Made by a program: the position numbers and the translations under genes
NCBI GenBank assembly: GCA_002716085.1
Contig: PAYZ01000017.1
Location: 69,267 to 133,266, forward strand
DNA from: Methanobacteriota archaeon
GTDB lineage: Archaea; Thermoplasmatota; Poseidoniia; Poseidoniales; Thalassarchaeaceae
DNA length: 64,000 bases
Direction of reading: 5' to 3'
Notes under the pieces: model-generated
What the model was told of the DNA's origin: nothing
What the model saw: the letters and a program-made list of their open reading frames with translations, nothing else
Databases searched by the model: none
In this document: positions 1 to 9,868 of the stretch, one piece after another
Layout: the number at the start of each line of letters is the position of its first letter
Numbering within the stretch: the first letter of the stretch is position 1

Positions 1-3000
1 CGAGTAACCCCTGCTTTCAAACGTCGCAAATGCTGAAGCGGAAGAGAAGTATGTTACCTGGGGGTTGAATTCCACGTCGACACCATGTGGACCCCGCGGG
101 AAAGATAGGTCGAGTCTGATTTCTGCAGACCAAGTCCCATTTTCATAGAATGAGGTCTGTGAAACAATGAACGAGTCTGATTGCCCATCGATAGTGAAAA
201 TCAGAGTTGGGTTTAGGGGGTTGCCGGACCTGTCGGTCAATGAAGATCCGTTGCTCGAAGTAAGTGTCCCTGATATGTTGAAAAACTCGCCCGGTAGGGG
301 GTTTGCAGAAATTGTATCAATGGCCATATTGGTTGTTGAGCGGACTGTAATGGTGTTGAGAATATGCATTGCGGGATGAAGGTCCGAAGAGCCGTTGAAC
401 CATAGGGTGACATTTACCATTCCGAGTGGGTGATCATGCGGAATCTCGAATTCAAAGGATGCAGTTCCATCTAATGAAGAGGATTGCGGGATTAGCCATG
501 TATCGTGGAATCTTGCTTGCACCGAGAAGCCGGGAAGTTGCTGATTGTTGTTACTGAATTCCACTAGTCTTGTAGTTAGGGTGACGTTATCGCCTCTGTT
601 CACGATTGTGTTGACAAATGGGGTAGAGTCTATGAATTGAGAAACCCCCATCACAAGAATCGGTGAGATCCCTGTTCCAGTGAGATAGAATGGTGTGGAG
701 CCGTTGATCACACTAACAACTACTGTCCTGTCCCCCCTCAAGACACCATTCCCCAGGGTATCTGTGGGCACTGATATGTTGAAGGAGCCATTACTGGAAG
801 TGGTGAAGTTTTCGATCAGGATCTCTTCTGGTTCATCTAGGAAGAAGACAGTGAGTCCAACTGGTCCCTGAACTGTCCTGTTTGAATCTGAAGAGTCGGT
901 TACATTGCCTTGTACTGAGAAGTACTGGAGAGCAGTAACTTGGGAAGGTATTGAAGTGATTTCTACTGAGCTCTGGACCTGTACAGTTAGATTGACGAAG
1001 CTTTCGTTAGCAAGCCACCTTCCTGCATTTGCATCCGAAAGAGAATCGGTAATGTCGTCTGGAGCGTGTATCCTGACTTCGTAGAATCCTGGAGCCACTG
1101 ATGATGGTATTACTGGATCGAATGAAGCGATTCCATCTTGATTTGTGGAAGCGCTCTGTAGCAGCTGCTGTTGGGGTCCGCCCCAGTCAAAATACAATTC
1201 TAGGTTAGCGTCGGAAATTTGTCTGGAGTTGTCCTCCACATCCGTGACTGTTGACTGGACGATTAGTTGGTCCCCTGCTACGACTATAGCCGAGGTTGGC
1301 TCCGACTCCAAGACGAACTCTGTCTGAACTCCAATCTTGATTATGGTGTGATCTGCTGGATTGTAGTAACTCCCCCCTACTGGTGGATTAGCAAGGAAAT
1401 TAAGGGAGATTTCTAGCTCATAAACTCCAGAGGGGATTCCAGAAGGTATTTCGAATGAGAGGTTGTAAATTCCGGTCGTGTTGTTCGTCCATCCTGAAGC
1501 CAGAGTGTACGTAGTAGGCGCAGAGGGCAATCCCCCAGGAGTGTCGGGGAGGGACGATGGTACCTTCAGTTTCAGGATTACAGAAGTGTTGTTTCCTGAA
1601 ACTTGACTCTGGAGGGCCAAGTCTTCCGCGAACCCTGAGACTGAATTTGTGAATCCCCGTACACTCCATTCATTGGCCAGAGTAGCAGTTGCATTTGCCA
1701 AGCCCCTAACCCTAACTTGCTCAGAAGTAGAATTGGGTCTGAGCCATGTAGATCCACCATAGGAAAGTTCCCACGAATAGTCGCCAGGAACTAGGGCGGA
1801 ATCAGTAGTGAAGCTTACCTCGAGCCTTCCCGAATTTGTTTCTGACTGGTTCCAAACCTCTATTCCATCGAAGTTGAGCGAGTAGTTGCCATCGAAGGTT
1901 GCGAAGGATGTCCCGGTGTGGTCGCTAAGGAAGACGTCGACTTCGTAAGGGCGCCCCCTAATTGCTGGATCTAGAGAGTAGTTGAAAACGACATAGCTTC
2001 TGATTCCAAAGGTGTCAATAAATTGCTCTTGATCGTCGGCATTTAGGTCGTCGGAGTCGAATTTCAGTCTCACGTCAATCGGACCTGCCACTATTGGAAC
2101 CTGTGATGATTCGAGGGACCAGGAGATGGAAAAGTTACCCGGTGAAGGAGTCCATGAAGAGGAGTTAAGGTACCAACTGGAGATCTCGATGAAGGGGCCA
2201 GAAGCCTCAGCGCGCCTCATTTCAAGGATCAGTGTCCCATTTAGAGAAGTGGGCGATGGGCCCCTACTGAGTACCGTTCCATTCAGGAAGATATTGCTGT
2301 CAATCTCAAGTATTGAGTTGTTGAGGCCCTGTGACTCCAGAGTTACTGTGAGGTTTGGTGACAGAGTGATGTTAAACTCCAAGGAAAGAGTCTCTGGCCT
2401 TGCATGGTATTGGGGTGGGGTCTGATTGTTGAGATCATTGAAATGCCATCCTAGGAATGAAATTGTGGCATTCATCGGGCCCAATGGTTCCAACTCGTCT
2501 ATAGGCACTATGAACTCAAAGTAGCCCCCTCCTGAGACATTAGAAACTATAGAGACAAATCCGTCTACGGATGATGAGTAGTTCAGCAGGACCTGGAGAT
2601 CATCCACCAAAGAGGGATCCAAATTAGGGGAGCTGGCCCAAGACAATTCTCCGGTAAGTGTTGAGTTGACCCCTATGCCAAGCATGGGTGAGGAAAGTGG
2701 TAGGGGCTCGATTATTGAAATTGACACGTTGTCTGTTACGTTCAACTGCCAAGGCATTGTGATTCCTTGGTCCCCCACATATCCAGTCTCTGAAGTAAGA
2801 ATTACCAATGACCCGAACCCGGGTTGGATTACTTCGCTAGGGAGGCCGGAGAGGTTGAACGAGCCATCGACCTCTGTGACTGCGCTAGCTACTAGGTGCT
2901 CTGGAAGAGCGGCGCTTCCGGGTACTTGCGCAGAGAGACCTGGATCTACAAGGTACATGGAAATCGGTATGTTTCCTGCAGCAGTCTGATTTTCCGAGAA

Positions 3001-6000
3001 TTCCAATGTGCCATCAACCCAAATCTGTTCAGAAGAAGAAGTGTCTCTTTCAACCTGGGTCGGCCCCCAGGATGAGACTTCTACAGAAACTAGTGACATC
3101 TCTGGACATGCTTGGAATGGAATCCAGCCCAAATCAAGCTCGCCCTGGTTCTGATTAGTCTGGAGGTGTACCTCGGCCCACCTTGAGAAGTCCTTTCCGA
3201 ATACCTCGATTCCCTCGCCATTCCATAACCCGCCCGAAAATCCTGTGACTTTCCTAGTGGGTATTCCTGCAATCCTAAGCATTGTAACGAAGACAGTGGT
3301 GAATTCGTCACAACTGCCCTCATGTGATGAGTTTAGAATCCAATGGCTGATGTCGCTATCATTTCCCAATCCGTCTGCCCTACCAGACCCCTCGTGATTC
3401 CTCAGGAAGGTAATGGTGTCATTTCCGTTGATCAGGAAGTCCTGTATTGCAGTAACTTTATCCCAAGCAGAGATAGCTCCAGAATCGTTCAGAATTTCTT
3501 GTGTAAGGATCTTTACGTAATCTCCGTTATCGTGGAAATGCTGTGGCAAATCCTTGCCATATTCAGAACCTGCGAAAGCAGTGGTATTCTCCCTAATTTC
3601 CGTTGAGAAGATTACTTCGGGGGCATTTACGTACAATTCGCCCACTATAGCGCTATCAACCAGTACGTCTCTAGTGAAATTGGAAAAATTTAGTCCGGCA
3701 GAGATATCTGACCAAGTGGTGTAGTTGACTGTATTGTATGGCTGAATTAGCTCCTGACCTGGGAAAATATAACCGGCTTCTTCAAAAATAATCTCCCAAG
3801 ATAGGGGGGATGAGTGATTCCAGAAAGAAGGATCAGCAACTCCCTGTTCAGTAGAGAAGTCCGACAACATAGGAGTATTCCCAATTAAACTAGAGTTCAC
3901 CCCCCAAGATACCCCTGTGTAGTAGTCATATGTGTGCCACCTCCAGTAGTGGGTTATTCCGGGGTCCATTCCCTGCGATGTGTTTGATGCGGTGAAAATA
4001 AGTGAGTTTTCGAGTATGTCGTCATCCGGATCAAAAGGATCGCCCGGAGAACCCAGACAATCCAAATCCCAGAATTCGGGAGTGCATTCTTCTCCGTCTG
4101 GGACTCCTCCGCCATCAGAATCGGGGTCCCTCCAGTCGGTTCCCAACAACTCCTCGATTGAATCTGGAATACCGTCTCCATCGGTGTCTAGTGGATTGAT
4201 ATCATCATCTGGATTGTCTTGGGGGTTTGTTCCATCTATGTACTCCTGGCCATCATCCACACCCCCATTGTCTGTATCAGCGACATTCCAGAGTGTGAAC
4301 CATACATCGGTGGTGAAGTTTCCTCCAATGCCGATTTCCCCCAAGCCGAAAATAATGTCGCATCCAGTTGTATTCTCGTAGTAGTTATTCAGACCGTCTT
4401 CATCCGTGTCCAAGATATTGTGGCATGGTTCCCTAGGATCCGTAAGGTTGAGGATTTCTGAGAGGTCGTCCACCCCGTCTCCGTCCGTGTCATATAGGGT
4501 TGGATCCGAGAGGTAGCCCCAAGCTGCGGTTAGCTCCTCCCAGTCTGCTAGGCCATCACCATCTGAATCCTCGTAATCATCATCACACCATGGGTCGTTC
4601 ACAGCTCCAACTGTTGCATTCCAACACCAAGAGCCATTATTGAAAACAATAAAATCGGAGTTCTCTGGACGTGCGGGGTCTACATCCCTAAGAGAGTCAG
4701 ATTGCAAGAATGAGTATCGAAATGGCGTTCTAGAGCCATTTTCTGAGACATAGTAGCCATGTGGGGGGTTCCCCCTCCAGTCCTCTGGATTTGGATTAAT
4801 TCCTTCGGAAGAGTTCAGGGACAGAACTTGGGAAATTGGGTCCCAGTCTATGATCGAAAATTGGAGCTCAAATATCGAAGTGCAAGGGTCCGTGTTTCCA
4901 GGGAATCCCTCATTCCCATCATTGATTCCTCCTCCATCGGAGTCAGAAACGTTCCAAAGAGTGCAAGAGTTGTTTTCCTGATAGTTCTGAATTCCATCCG
5001 AGTCGAAATCTCCCTCATCGTTAATCCTTGTTGGATCGGTCTCCCCAGGGTCTATGATACCATTCCCATTAAGATCCTCTTCGCCATCGTCTAGGTGGTC
5101 TCCATCGGTATTGTTGCTTCTGGGATCTGAGCCTTGTGCGGGATCCCCATATGTTCCATTGTACTCTATGCCATCTTCGATCCCATCCGAGTCCGTATCA
5201 ACTGAAGTGGGGTCGGTAAGAATTACCAAGCTTTCTAGAGAATCATTCAGGCCATCCCCATCCGTGTCATTGTTGAAAGGATCGGTTTGAGTAATGCCAT
5301 CAACTTCGGCAGTGAAAATCTCGCATCCACCGGGACCTAGGCCCAATATTGGGTTGCATGGGGATTCTGTGGCTGTCATATTTATTGGGCCAGTTCTAAA
5401 GTACGGGGTAGGGGGGAATGTTGATCCGTTCCTTGTGCCCCAGGTTGGGTTGACGTACTCGTAGATATTGGCAAGTCCATCAGAGTCGGGGTCCCCATAT
5501 GTTCCATCCTGATTGGAATTTGAAGTTGGGTCCAAACCATTTGCAGCTTCCCAACCATCTGGCATCCCATCGCCATCGGTGTCCCATCCGTTCGGATCTT
5601 CGTCCTCCATCCCATCACCGTCATCGTCATTTGAATTGCAATCGGCGTCTCCGTCGAAGTCATCATCGTTCAAGTCTACCATTCCGTCGTGATCATTGTC
5701 GAAAGTGTCAGCACAAATATTGCCGCGGGGGTCTTCATCGAACCCATCTGAACCAGAACCCTGTAGAACTTGCATTGCACTCTCCTCGTCCCAATCGGAA
5801 ACTGGGACCGTGCCATTCCACCAGACTCCATTTTCAAGAACGTTAGTTGTGGCTGGATCGTCCCAAGCTACAGGGATCCCATAGCGATACTCGTTTAGGT
5901 TAGAAAGTCCGTCCATGTCCGGATCTCCGGAAGAGCCGTTTTCACCTGATGACGAAAGAGGGTCTAGTCCGTACTGCCATTCCCAACCATCTGGCAGACC

Positions 6001-6219
6001 GTCGTTGTCAGAATCCCAGTCTTGGGGTTGGGTATTGATGAGGAACTCTATACCATAAGGTAGACCATCTGCATCTTGATCGGTGGTAGCGGATACTTCG
6101 AAAGCTCCAATCTGAATGCCCGCAGAACTGGACAAAACTAAGATCATTGAGAACAAGGCTGCCGACCTTTTCTTGGGATGATATGAGGTTGGCTCGCAAA
6201 TGCCGATTTCTAATCTCAT
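1..6219 (-). CDS. Giant exported/surface protein (C-terminus beyond window): signal-like N-terminus, thrombospondin type 3-like Asp-rich repeats, transglutaminase-like domain, multiple Ig-like/adhesion-type repeats
   Basis: Minus-strand frame starting ATG at 6219 (MRLEIGICEPTSYHPKKRSAALFSMILVLSSSAG...). Stretches I read across it had no in-frame stop and it is open at base 1. Contains DxDxDG repeats (DTDGDGMPDGWE, DTDGDGLNDSLE, DSDGDGLADWEE), SCDEFTTVFVTMLRIAGIPTRKVTGF...WAEVHL...LGWIPF, and many NxS/T sequons. Not in the supplied ORF list, probably because it is truncated. Confidence 0.9.
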   Translation of the reverse strand, partial: MRLEIGICEPTSYHPKKRSAALFSMILVLSSSAGIQIGAFEVSATTDQDADGLPYGIEFLINTQPQDWDSDNDGLPDGWEWQYGLDPLSSSGENGSSGDPDMDGLSNLNEYRYGIPVAWDDPATTNVLENGVWWNGTVPVSDWDEESAMQVLQGSGSDGFDEDPRGNICADTFDNDHDGMVDLNDDDFDGDADCNSNDDDGDGMEDEDPNGWDTDGDGMPDGWEAANGLDPTSNSNQDGTYGDPDSDGLANIYEYVNPTWGTRNGSTFPPTPYFRTGPINMTATESPCNPILGLGPGGCEIFTAEVDGITQTDPFNNDTDGDGLNDSLESLVILTDPTSVDTDSDGIEDGIEYNGTYGDPAQGSDPRSNNTDGDHLDDGEEDLNGNGIIDPGETDPTRINDEGDFDSDGIQNYQENNSCTLWNVSDSDGGGINDGNEGFPGNTDPCTSIFELQFSIIDWDPISQVLSLNSSEGINPNPEDWRGNPPHGYYVSENGSRTPFRYSFLQSDSLRDVDPARPENSDFIVFNNGSWCWNATVGAVNDPWCDDDYEDSDGDGLADWEELTAAWGYLSDPTLYDTDGDGVDDLSEILNLTDPREPCHNILDTDEDGLNNYYENTTGCDIIFGLGEIGIGGNFTTDVWFTLWNVADTDNGGVDDGQEYIDGTNPQDNPDDDINPLDTDGDGIPDSIEELLGTDWRDPDSDGGGVPDGEECTPEFWDLDCLGSPGDPFDPDDDILENSLIFTASNTSQGMDPGITHYWRWHTYDYYTGVSWGVNSSLIGNTPMLSDFSTEQGVADPSFWNHSSPLSWEIIFEEAGYIFPGQELIQPYNTVNYTTWSDISAGLNFSNFTRDVLVDSAIVGELYVNAPEVIFSTEIRENTTAFAGSEYGKDLPQHFHDNGDYVKILTQEILNDSGAISAWDKVTAIQDFLINGNDTITFLRNHEGSGRADGLGNDSDISHWILNSSHEGSCDEFTTVFVTMLRIAGIPTRKVTGFSGGLWNGEGIEVFGKDFSRWAEVHLQTNQNQGELDLGWIPFQACPEMSLVSVEVSSWGPTQVERDTSSSEQIWVDGTLEFSENQTAAGNIPISMYLVDPGLSAQVPGSAALPEHLVASAVTEVDGSFNLSGLPSEVIQPGFGSLVILTSETGYVGDQGITMPWQLNVTDNVSISIIEPLPLSSPMLGIGVNSTLTGELSWASSPNLDPSLVDDLQVLLNYSSSVDGFVSIVSNVSGGGYFEFIVPIDELEPLGPMNATISFLGWHFNDLNNQTPPQYHARPETLSLEFNITLSPNLTVTLESQGLNNSILEIDSNIFLNGTVLSRGPSPTSLNGTLILEMRRAEASGPFIEISSWYLNSSSWTPSPGNFSISWSLESSQVPIVAGPIDVRLKFDSDDLNADDQEQFIDTFGIRSYVVFNYSLDPAIRGRPYEVDVFLSDHTGTSFATFDGNYSLNFDGIEVWNQSETNSGRLEVSFTTDSALVPGDYSWELSYGGSTWLRPNSTSEQVRVRGLANATATLANEWSVRGFTNSVSGFAEDLALQSQVSGNNTSVILKLKVPSSLPDTPGGLPSAPTTYTLASGWTNNTTGIYNLSFEIPSGIPSGVYELEISLNFLANPPVGGSYYNPADHTIIKIGVQTEFVLESEPTSAIVVAGDQLIVQSTVTDVEDNSRQISDANLELYFDWGGPQQQLLQSASTNQDGIASFDPVIPSSVAPGFYEVRIHAPDDITDSLSDANAGRWLANESFVNLTVQVQSSVEITSIPSQVTALQYFSVQGNVTDSSDSNRTVQGPVGLTVFFLDEPEEILIENFTTSSNGSFNISVPTDTLGNGVLRGDRTVVVSVINGSTPFYLTGTGISPILVMGVSQFIDSTPFVNTIVNRGDNVTLTTRLVEFSNNNQQLPGFSVQARFHDTWLIPQSSSLDGTASFEFEIPHDHPLGMVNVTLWFNGSSDLHPAMHILNTITVRSTTNMAIDTISANPLPGEFFNISGTLTSSNGSSLTDRSGNPLNPTLIFTIDGQSDSFIVSQTSFYENGTWSAEIRLDLSFPRGPHGVDVEFNPQVTYFSSASAFATFESRGYS

Positions 6220-6293
6220 TGCTACATTCCCAATCCCATGGTGATATCCACGGGTCTTAAGAAGAATGGAGCGAAGTTCGGACATTGGTGGAC

Positions 6294-9293
6294 TCAGACT
6301 AGTTCTACATCATCATCGTCATAGTTCTCTGTGGAGGTAACTTCCTCCTGAGCCACTACTGGAGCGGGGATTTCTTCAAATTGATCTGAGCTAGCAGATT
6401 CTTCTACGGATAGTGATTCTATAAGTTGCATTTGTTTGGCCCATCTGCCCCTGTTAATCCTGCTCTGGATGCCTGCAAAAAGCATCAGGACGCTAACTGC
6501 AGCTAGAACCAAAGATATTGGCCTAGGATGAGTAATCTCGTTCATTATTATCTTTGAGAAAGATCCTATCTCAACTACTGCATTCAGAGTAAAATAGGCG
6601 GTCGATCTCTGAGAGAAGCTCTGCTCCGTGTCGAGGGGTGTGGCAGTGATGGTAATTGGAACATTATCACCGTTGTTTGCAGAATCTGAGACTGAAATCT
6701 CGACGGTGAAGGCCTCTTCGTCAAAGGCTTCTACTACTATCAGAGGAGAGCCCGAGAGCCCTCCAATCCCAACTTCCCAACCACTAGCATCGACATCGGC
6801 CTCAAGCAAGACCGTAATCGGACTATTCCCATCGTTCTTCACCTTCATTTGGATGGAGTAATCGTTTCCCGGGGATAGCTTGGCATTCTGCGACACCTGG
6901 AGAATCTCAATAGTTGGCTCGTCTGCTTCGATCTCGAAGGTCATTGGAAGGTCGAAGTATCTGGGCTCATCTTCTTCGGAATCCTCAATGATCCTAAGGA
7001 ATATCGTATGATTCCCCACCTCAACCTGATCTGTCATTGTTACTGCTATCTGGACCTCAGTGAAATCTCCGGGCCCTAGGGAAATCCTGGGAACTGTTTC
7101 CCCATCCGCATTAGTAATCTCATACTTCCACTGACCGTATGTAGGGTCCCTTTCTGTATTCTCATCGAGAGCTGCTGGGTTCTGCAGAATCCACCACGAT
7201 GCTGAGTCCAACTCTGTTTGACTGTTAGTTATTCTAGCTCTGAACTCCAAGTAAGGGCTTTCGGAATCGGGGCCATCCCAACAACGTGAGACCTTCATGT
7301 GCCCTAGTGGGGTTCCATCACAGTCTTGGGAAATTTCTCCCCTAATCCCATATGTCCTTTGAACGGTGAATGAAACGATTGTGCTTACGTTGGCTTTATT
7401 TCCGCTAATAACCTCAATCTCTATCTCTCCAATATCCTCGTCATCCCTGTCGAGGCTAGGCTTAACCCCGAGAATAAGGACCAATGTGTTGTGCCTAGCC
7501 ATTAGAGACGTATGGAACGTCCCATCCCCCTCGTCCTCAAGTATGCGTTGACCGGATAAGTTGTCATGAAGCTGAAAAATTGATTTTGATCTCTTCAGTA
7601 TGTCTATTCTGAAATAGTCGGAGTCGAAACCTGTGTTGAAAATCTCTAGTATGAATGGGTTAAACTCACCATATTCGGCGAATCTTGGAATAGATGAGTC
7701 GAAGAAATCACCCCTAGAAGAATTCGCAATGGGCACCTTGTGATCATCCGACCAAACAGAAACCACTGGTGGCTGGTAGACGTCCATCTTCTCGACATTC
7801 AAGGTAAGTGTGTCTTGGTGAACGACGGAGATTACGCCCTCGACGTCTGCTTCCCCGATGGCCCGGATCTCAATCTTTCTTGGCATACCAGTAAGATCTT
7901 CGGGGGCGTAAAGTGAAACCACAGGGTTCAGACGAGTACCCCCGGAGCTCATCTCGTAACCTCCTGGAGAGTCGAACTCCACTAGCCATGAGCTGCCAAG
8001 ATCGGTAAGCACCTCCAGTTCGACATTCATGGACTTTGTAGAGTCCCCCCTGTGAACAAGAATCAGGGGGATGGAGGTGACCTTTCCTGGAGCGAAGTAC
8101 TCGACCCCCCTGTCCCAATAGTGCTTTAGTGAGACGCCAAATTGGTGCATCTCTATTGGTTCATGCTCAATCTCGATGATGTTCCCCCCTATGTCAAGGA
8201 TCTTCATTATCGCAGTATATTCCCCTGGAGGGAGTCCGCTGTCGTAAGTATGGAAGTACTTGCCAAATATACCAGTACTGGAGTCCTCAATTTCCTCAGA
8301 ATCCCCCGAAATCCTCTCATCTATCTCGTAGCTCCCATCCGGCCCCCTGAGGAGGATGTCCACTCTGGAAATATCTGCTCTCCCAAAGGCACTAATGGCG
8401 TCGATGGAGAATTGCATCTCCCGGTCCTCATCTATATCATGTGGGTACCAATCTAGTTCTGGACCCTCTGCGATATTTGCCCCTTCTCTTTGGACTACCA
8501 AGATGCTGTTCATGAGGGCATTACCTTGGGCTTCCAATTTCGAAAACTTGTTCGGTTCATTGTCTATCCTGTTGAAGGCGACATCAGCTGAACAGTCGGA
8601 TCCTCCGAAGGGGCTCCCGCTGCTGTCGCAGCCGGACATGCTTGCTCTAACCTTGACAATCAGTCTGTCGTTCTTCTTTATCTCGAAGGATTCAGAATTT
8701 CCAATTCCAACCTCTATGACTTCGTGATCAAAGTCACAGCTGCTTCCGAATGAAGATTCGCAAACAGACCCTCTGTAAGTGGTGCTGCCGAGAAAGTCTG
8801 ATGAAGTTGTAATCGAAACCGTCCAATCCACATTTGAGTTCTGTGCCCCCTCTGCTTTGAGGAAAAGATCCACTGGAACATAGTAAGAATCATTGTCGAA
8901 GAATTTCCTCCCGAAAAGCTCCATAGACGAAAGCAATGATACCGACATGAACTGAGCATCTTCATCCAATGCGCTGACAGATAACTGATCATCATCTGCA
9001 GCGGGGGCTTTGGTTGAGATCAAGCCATCCATCCCGGATGTCTGATTTGCCCCGGGATCGATGAAATAGAGCTTGTACTGGTTGGCATCCGGATCACTAT
9101 CGGAAGAGAAGAAAGGCTGAGGGTCCTCGAGTTCAGAGGCCCTGTAAGTGGCCCCATATGGCGATAGAAGCAAGATGGCCAGAGAAAATGACACGAGGGC
9201 AGCATGGTGCCTGGTTGCGCTGGGTCTGCTATTTCGCACGAGTGTGCGCCGCATTCCGGATGTTAAAGAGTTCGGGAGGTTGGAGCCTTTCAT
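6294..9293 (-). CDS. Large exported membrane-anchored protein with Ig/CARDB-like repeats, C-terminal TM helix and acidic cytoplasmic tail
   Basis: 999 aa ORF; N-terminal hydrophobic signal (HHAALVSFSLAILLLSPYGATYRA), beta-rich repeats (LSPGNDYSIQMKVKNDGNSPITVLLEADV), C-terminal TM (PISLVLAAVSVLMLFAGIQSR). Confidence 0.88.
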   Translation of the reverse strand: MKGSNLPNSLTSGMRRTLVRNSRPSATRHHAALVSFSLAILLLSPYGATYRASELEDPQPFFSSDSDPDANQYKLYFIDPGANQTSGMDGLISTKAPAADDDQLSVSALDEDAQFMSVSLLSSMELFGRKFFDNDSYYVPVDLFLKAEGAQNSNVDWTVSITTSSDFLGSTTYRGSVCESSFGSSCDFDHEVIEVGIGNSESFEIKKNDRLIVKVRASMSGCDSSGSPFGGSDCSADVAFNRIDNEPNKFSKLEAQGNALMNSILVVQREGANIAEGPELDWYPHDIDEDREMQFSIDAISAFGRADISRVDILLRGPDGSYEIDERISGDSEEIEDSSTGIFGKYFHTYDSGLPPGEYTAIMKILDIGGNIIEIEHEPIEMHQFGVSLKHYWDRGVEYFAPGKVTSIPLILVHRGDSTKSMNVELEVLTDLGSSWLVEFDSPGGYEMSSGGTRLNPVVSLYAPEDLTGMPRKIEIRAIGEADVEGVISVVHQDTLTLNVEKMDVYQPPVVSVWSDDHKVPIANSSRGDFFDSSIPRFAEYGEFNPFILEIFNTGFDSDYFRIDILKRSKSIFQLHDNLSGQRILEDEGDGTFHTSLMARHNTLVLILGVKPSLDRDDEDIGEIEIEVISGNKANVSTIVSFTVQRTYGIRGEISQDCDGTPLGHMKVSRCWDGPDSESPYLEFRARITNSQTELDSASWWILQNPAALDENTERDPTYGQWKYEITNADGETVPRISLGPGDFTEVQIAVTMTDQVEVGNHTIFLRIIEDSEEDEPRYFDLPMTFEIEADEPTIEILQVSQNAKLSPGNDYSIQMKVKNDGNSPITVLLEADVDASGWEVGIGGLSGSPLIVVEAFDEEAFTVEISVSDSANNGDNVPITITATPLDTEQSFSQRSTAYFTLNAVVEIGSFSKIIMNEITHPRPISLVLAAVSVLMLFAGIQSRINRGRWAKQMQLIESLSVEESASSDQFEEIPAPVVAQEEVTSTENYDDDDVELV

Positions 9294-9355
9294 GCATCGG
9301 TTATGGCACGCTTGCCTCCGCTCGGTTGAAATCGAAAGTCAGTGCCCGACTACCT

Positions 9356-9441
9356 GCAGGGGTACCCGAGCTGGTCAAAGGGGCCGGACTTAAGCTCCGG
9401 TGCATAGTGCTTCATGGGTTCGAATCCCATCCCCTGCACCA
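9356..9441 (+). tRNA. tRNA-Leu (anticodon TAA), CCA encoded
   Basis: Acceptor GCAGGGG/CCCCTGC, anticodon arm CCGGA-CTTAAGC-TCCGG, long variable arm, T-arm ATGGG-TTCGAAT-CCCAT, followed by A-CCA. Confidence 0.95.
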
Positions 9442-9442
9442 A

Positions 9443-9868
9443 TCATGTCCTGAGTCTTGTAATGCAACAGCCAAGATCACCACTAATGTCGGAAATCCCT
9501 ACTTTGGAGATTTTTACTGAGGCAGCCACTATTTCCCTAATTTCAAAAATCCTGTCCAAAATCTCATTTGCGAGATTTTCCAAGAGGTCGAATCTCCGAA
9601 TTTCAATTACATTTCCAACTATTTCGCTGAGAAGCTCATAGTTTACCACATCTGCAATTCCTATTGCTTCATTTGGCTTTCCTGAAATATGAGCGGCATA
9701 GACATCGAATTTGACTGGTTGTTTTGCCCCAAATTCGTAATCATTAATTCCAACTTCAATTTCTCTCAAAGAATTCTCCAGAAATACCACAGAGGCTTCT
9801 CCTCTAGTTTCCCTAATCAAATCCAAAAGTGCATCTTGTAAGTCGGCCATTAGCTCACTCCGTCTCAA
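9443..9868 (-). CDS. folB: Dihydroneopterin aldolase-like protein (FolB family)
   Basis: VVFLENSLREIEVGINDYEFGAKQPVKFDVYAA...ADVVNYELLSEIV...LENLANEILDRIF...VKISKVGI matches FolB layout with conserved Tyr and Lys regions. Confidence 0.72.
   Translation of the reverse strand: MRRSELMADLQDALLDLIRETRGEASVVFLENSLREIEVGINDYEFGAKQPVKFDVYAAHISGKPNEAIGIADVVNYELLSEIVGNVIEIRRFDLLENLANEILDRIFEIREIVAASVKISKVGISDISGDLGCCITRLRT

Noticed and set aside
3980-4381. Ser/Pro-rich plus-strand ORFs at 4-5.9 kb (e.g. SSGSKGSPGEPRQSKSQ)
   Set aside because: They are the antisense of the Asp-rich TSP3-like repeat region of the giant minus-strand gene.
4000-5900. Recurrent GTCxCCATCxGTGTC-like DNA motifs resembling a repeat array
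   Set aside because: They encode DTDGDG-type protein repeats with irregular spacing and no spacers; not a CRISPR array.
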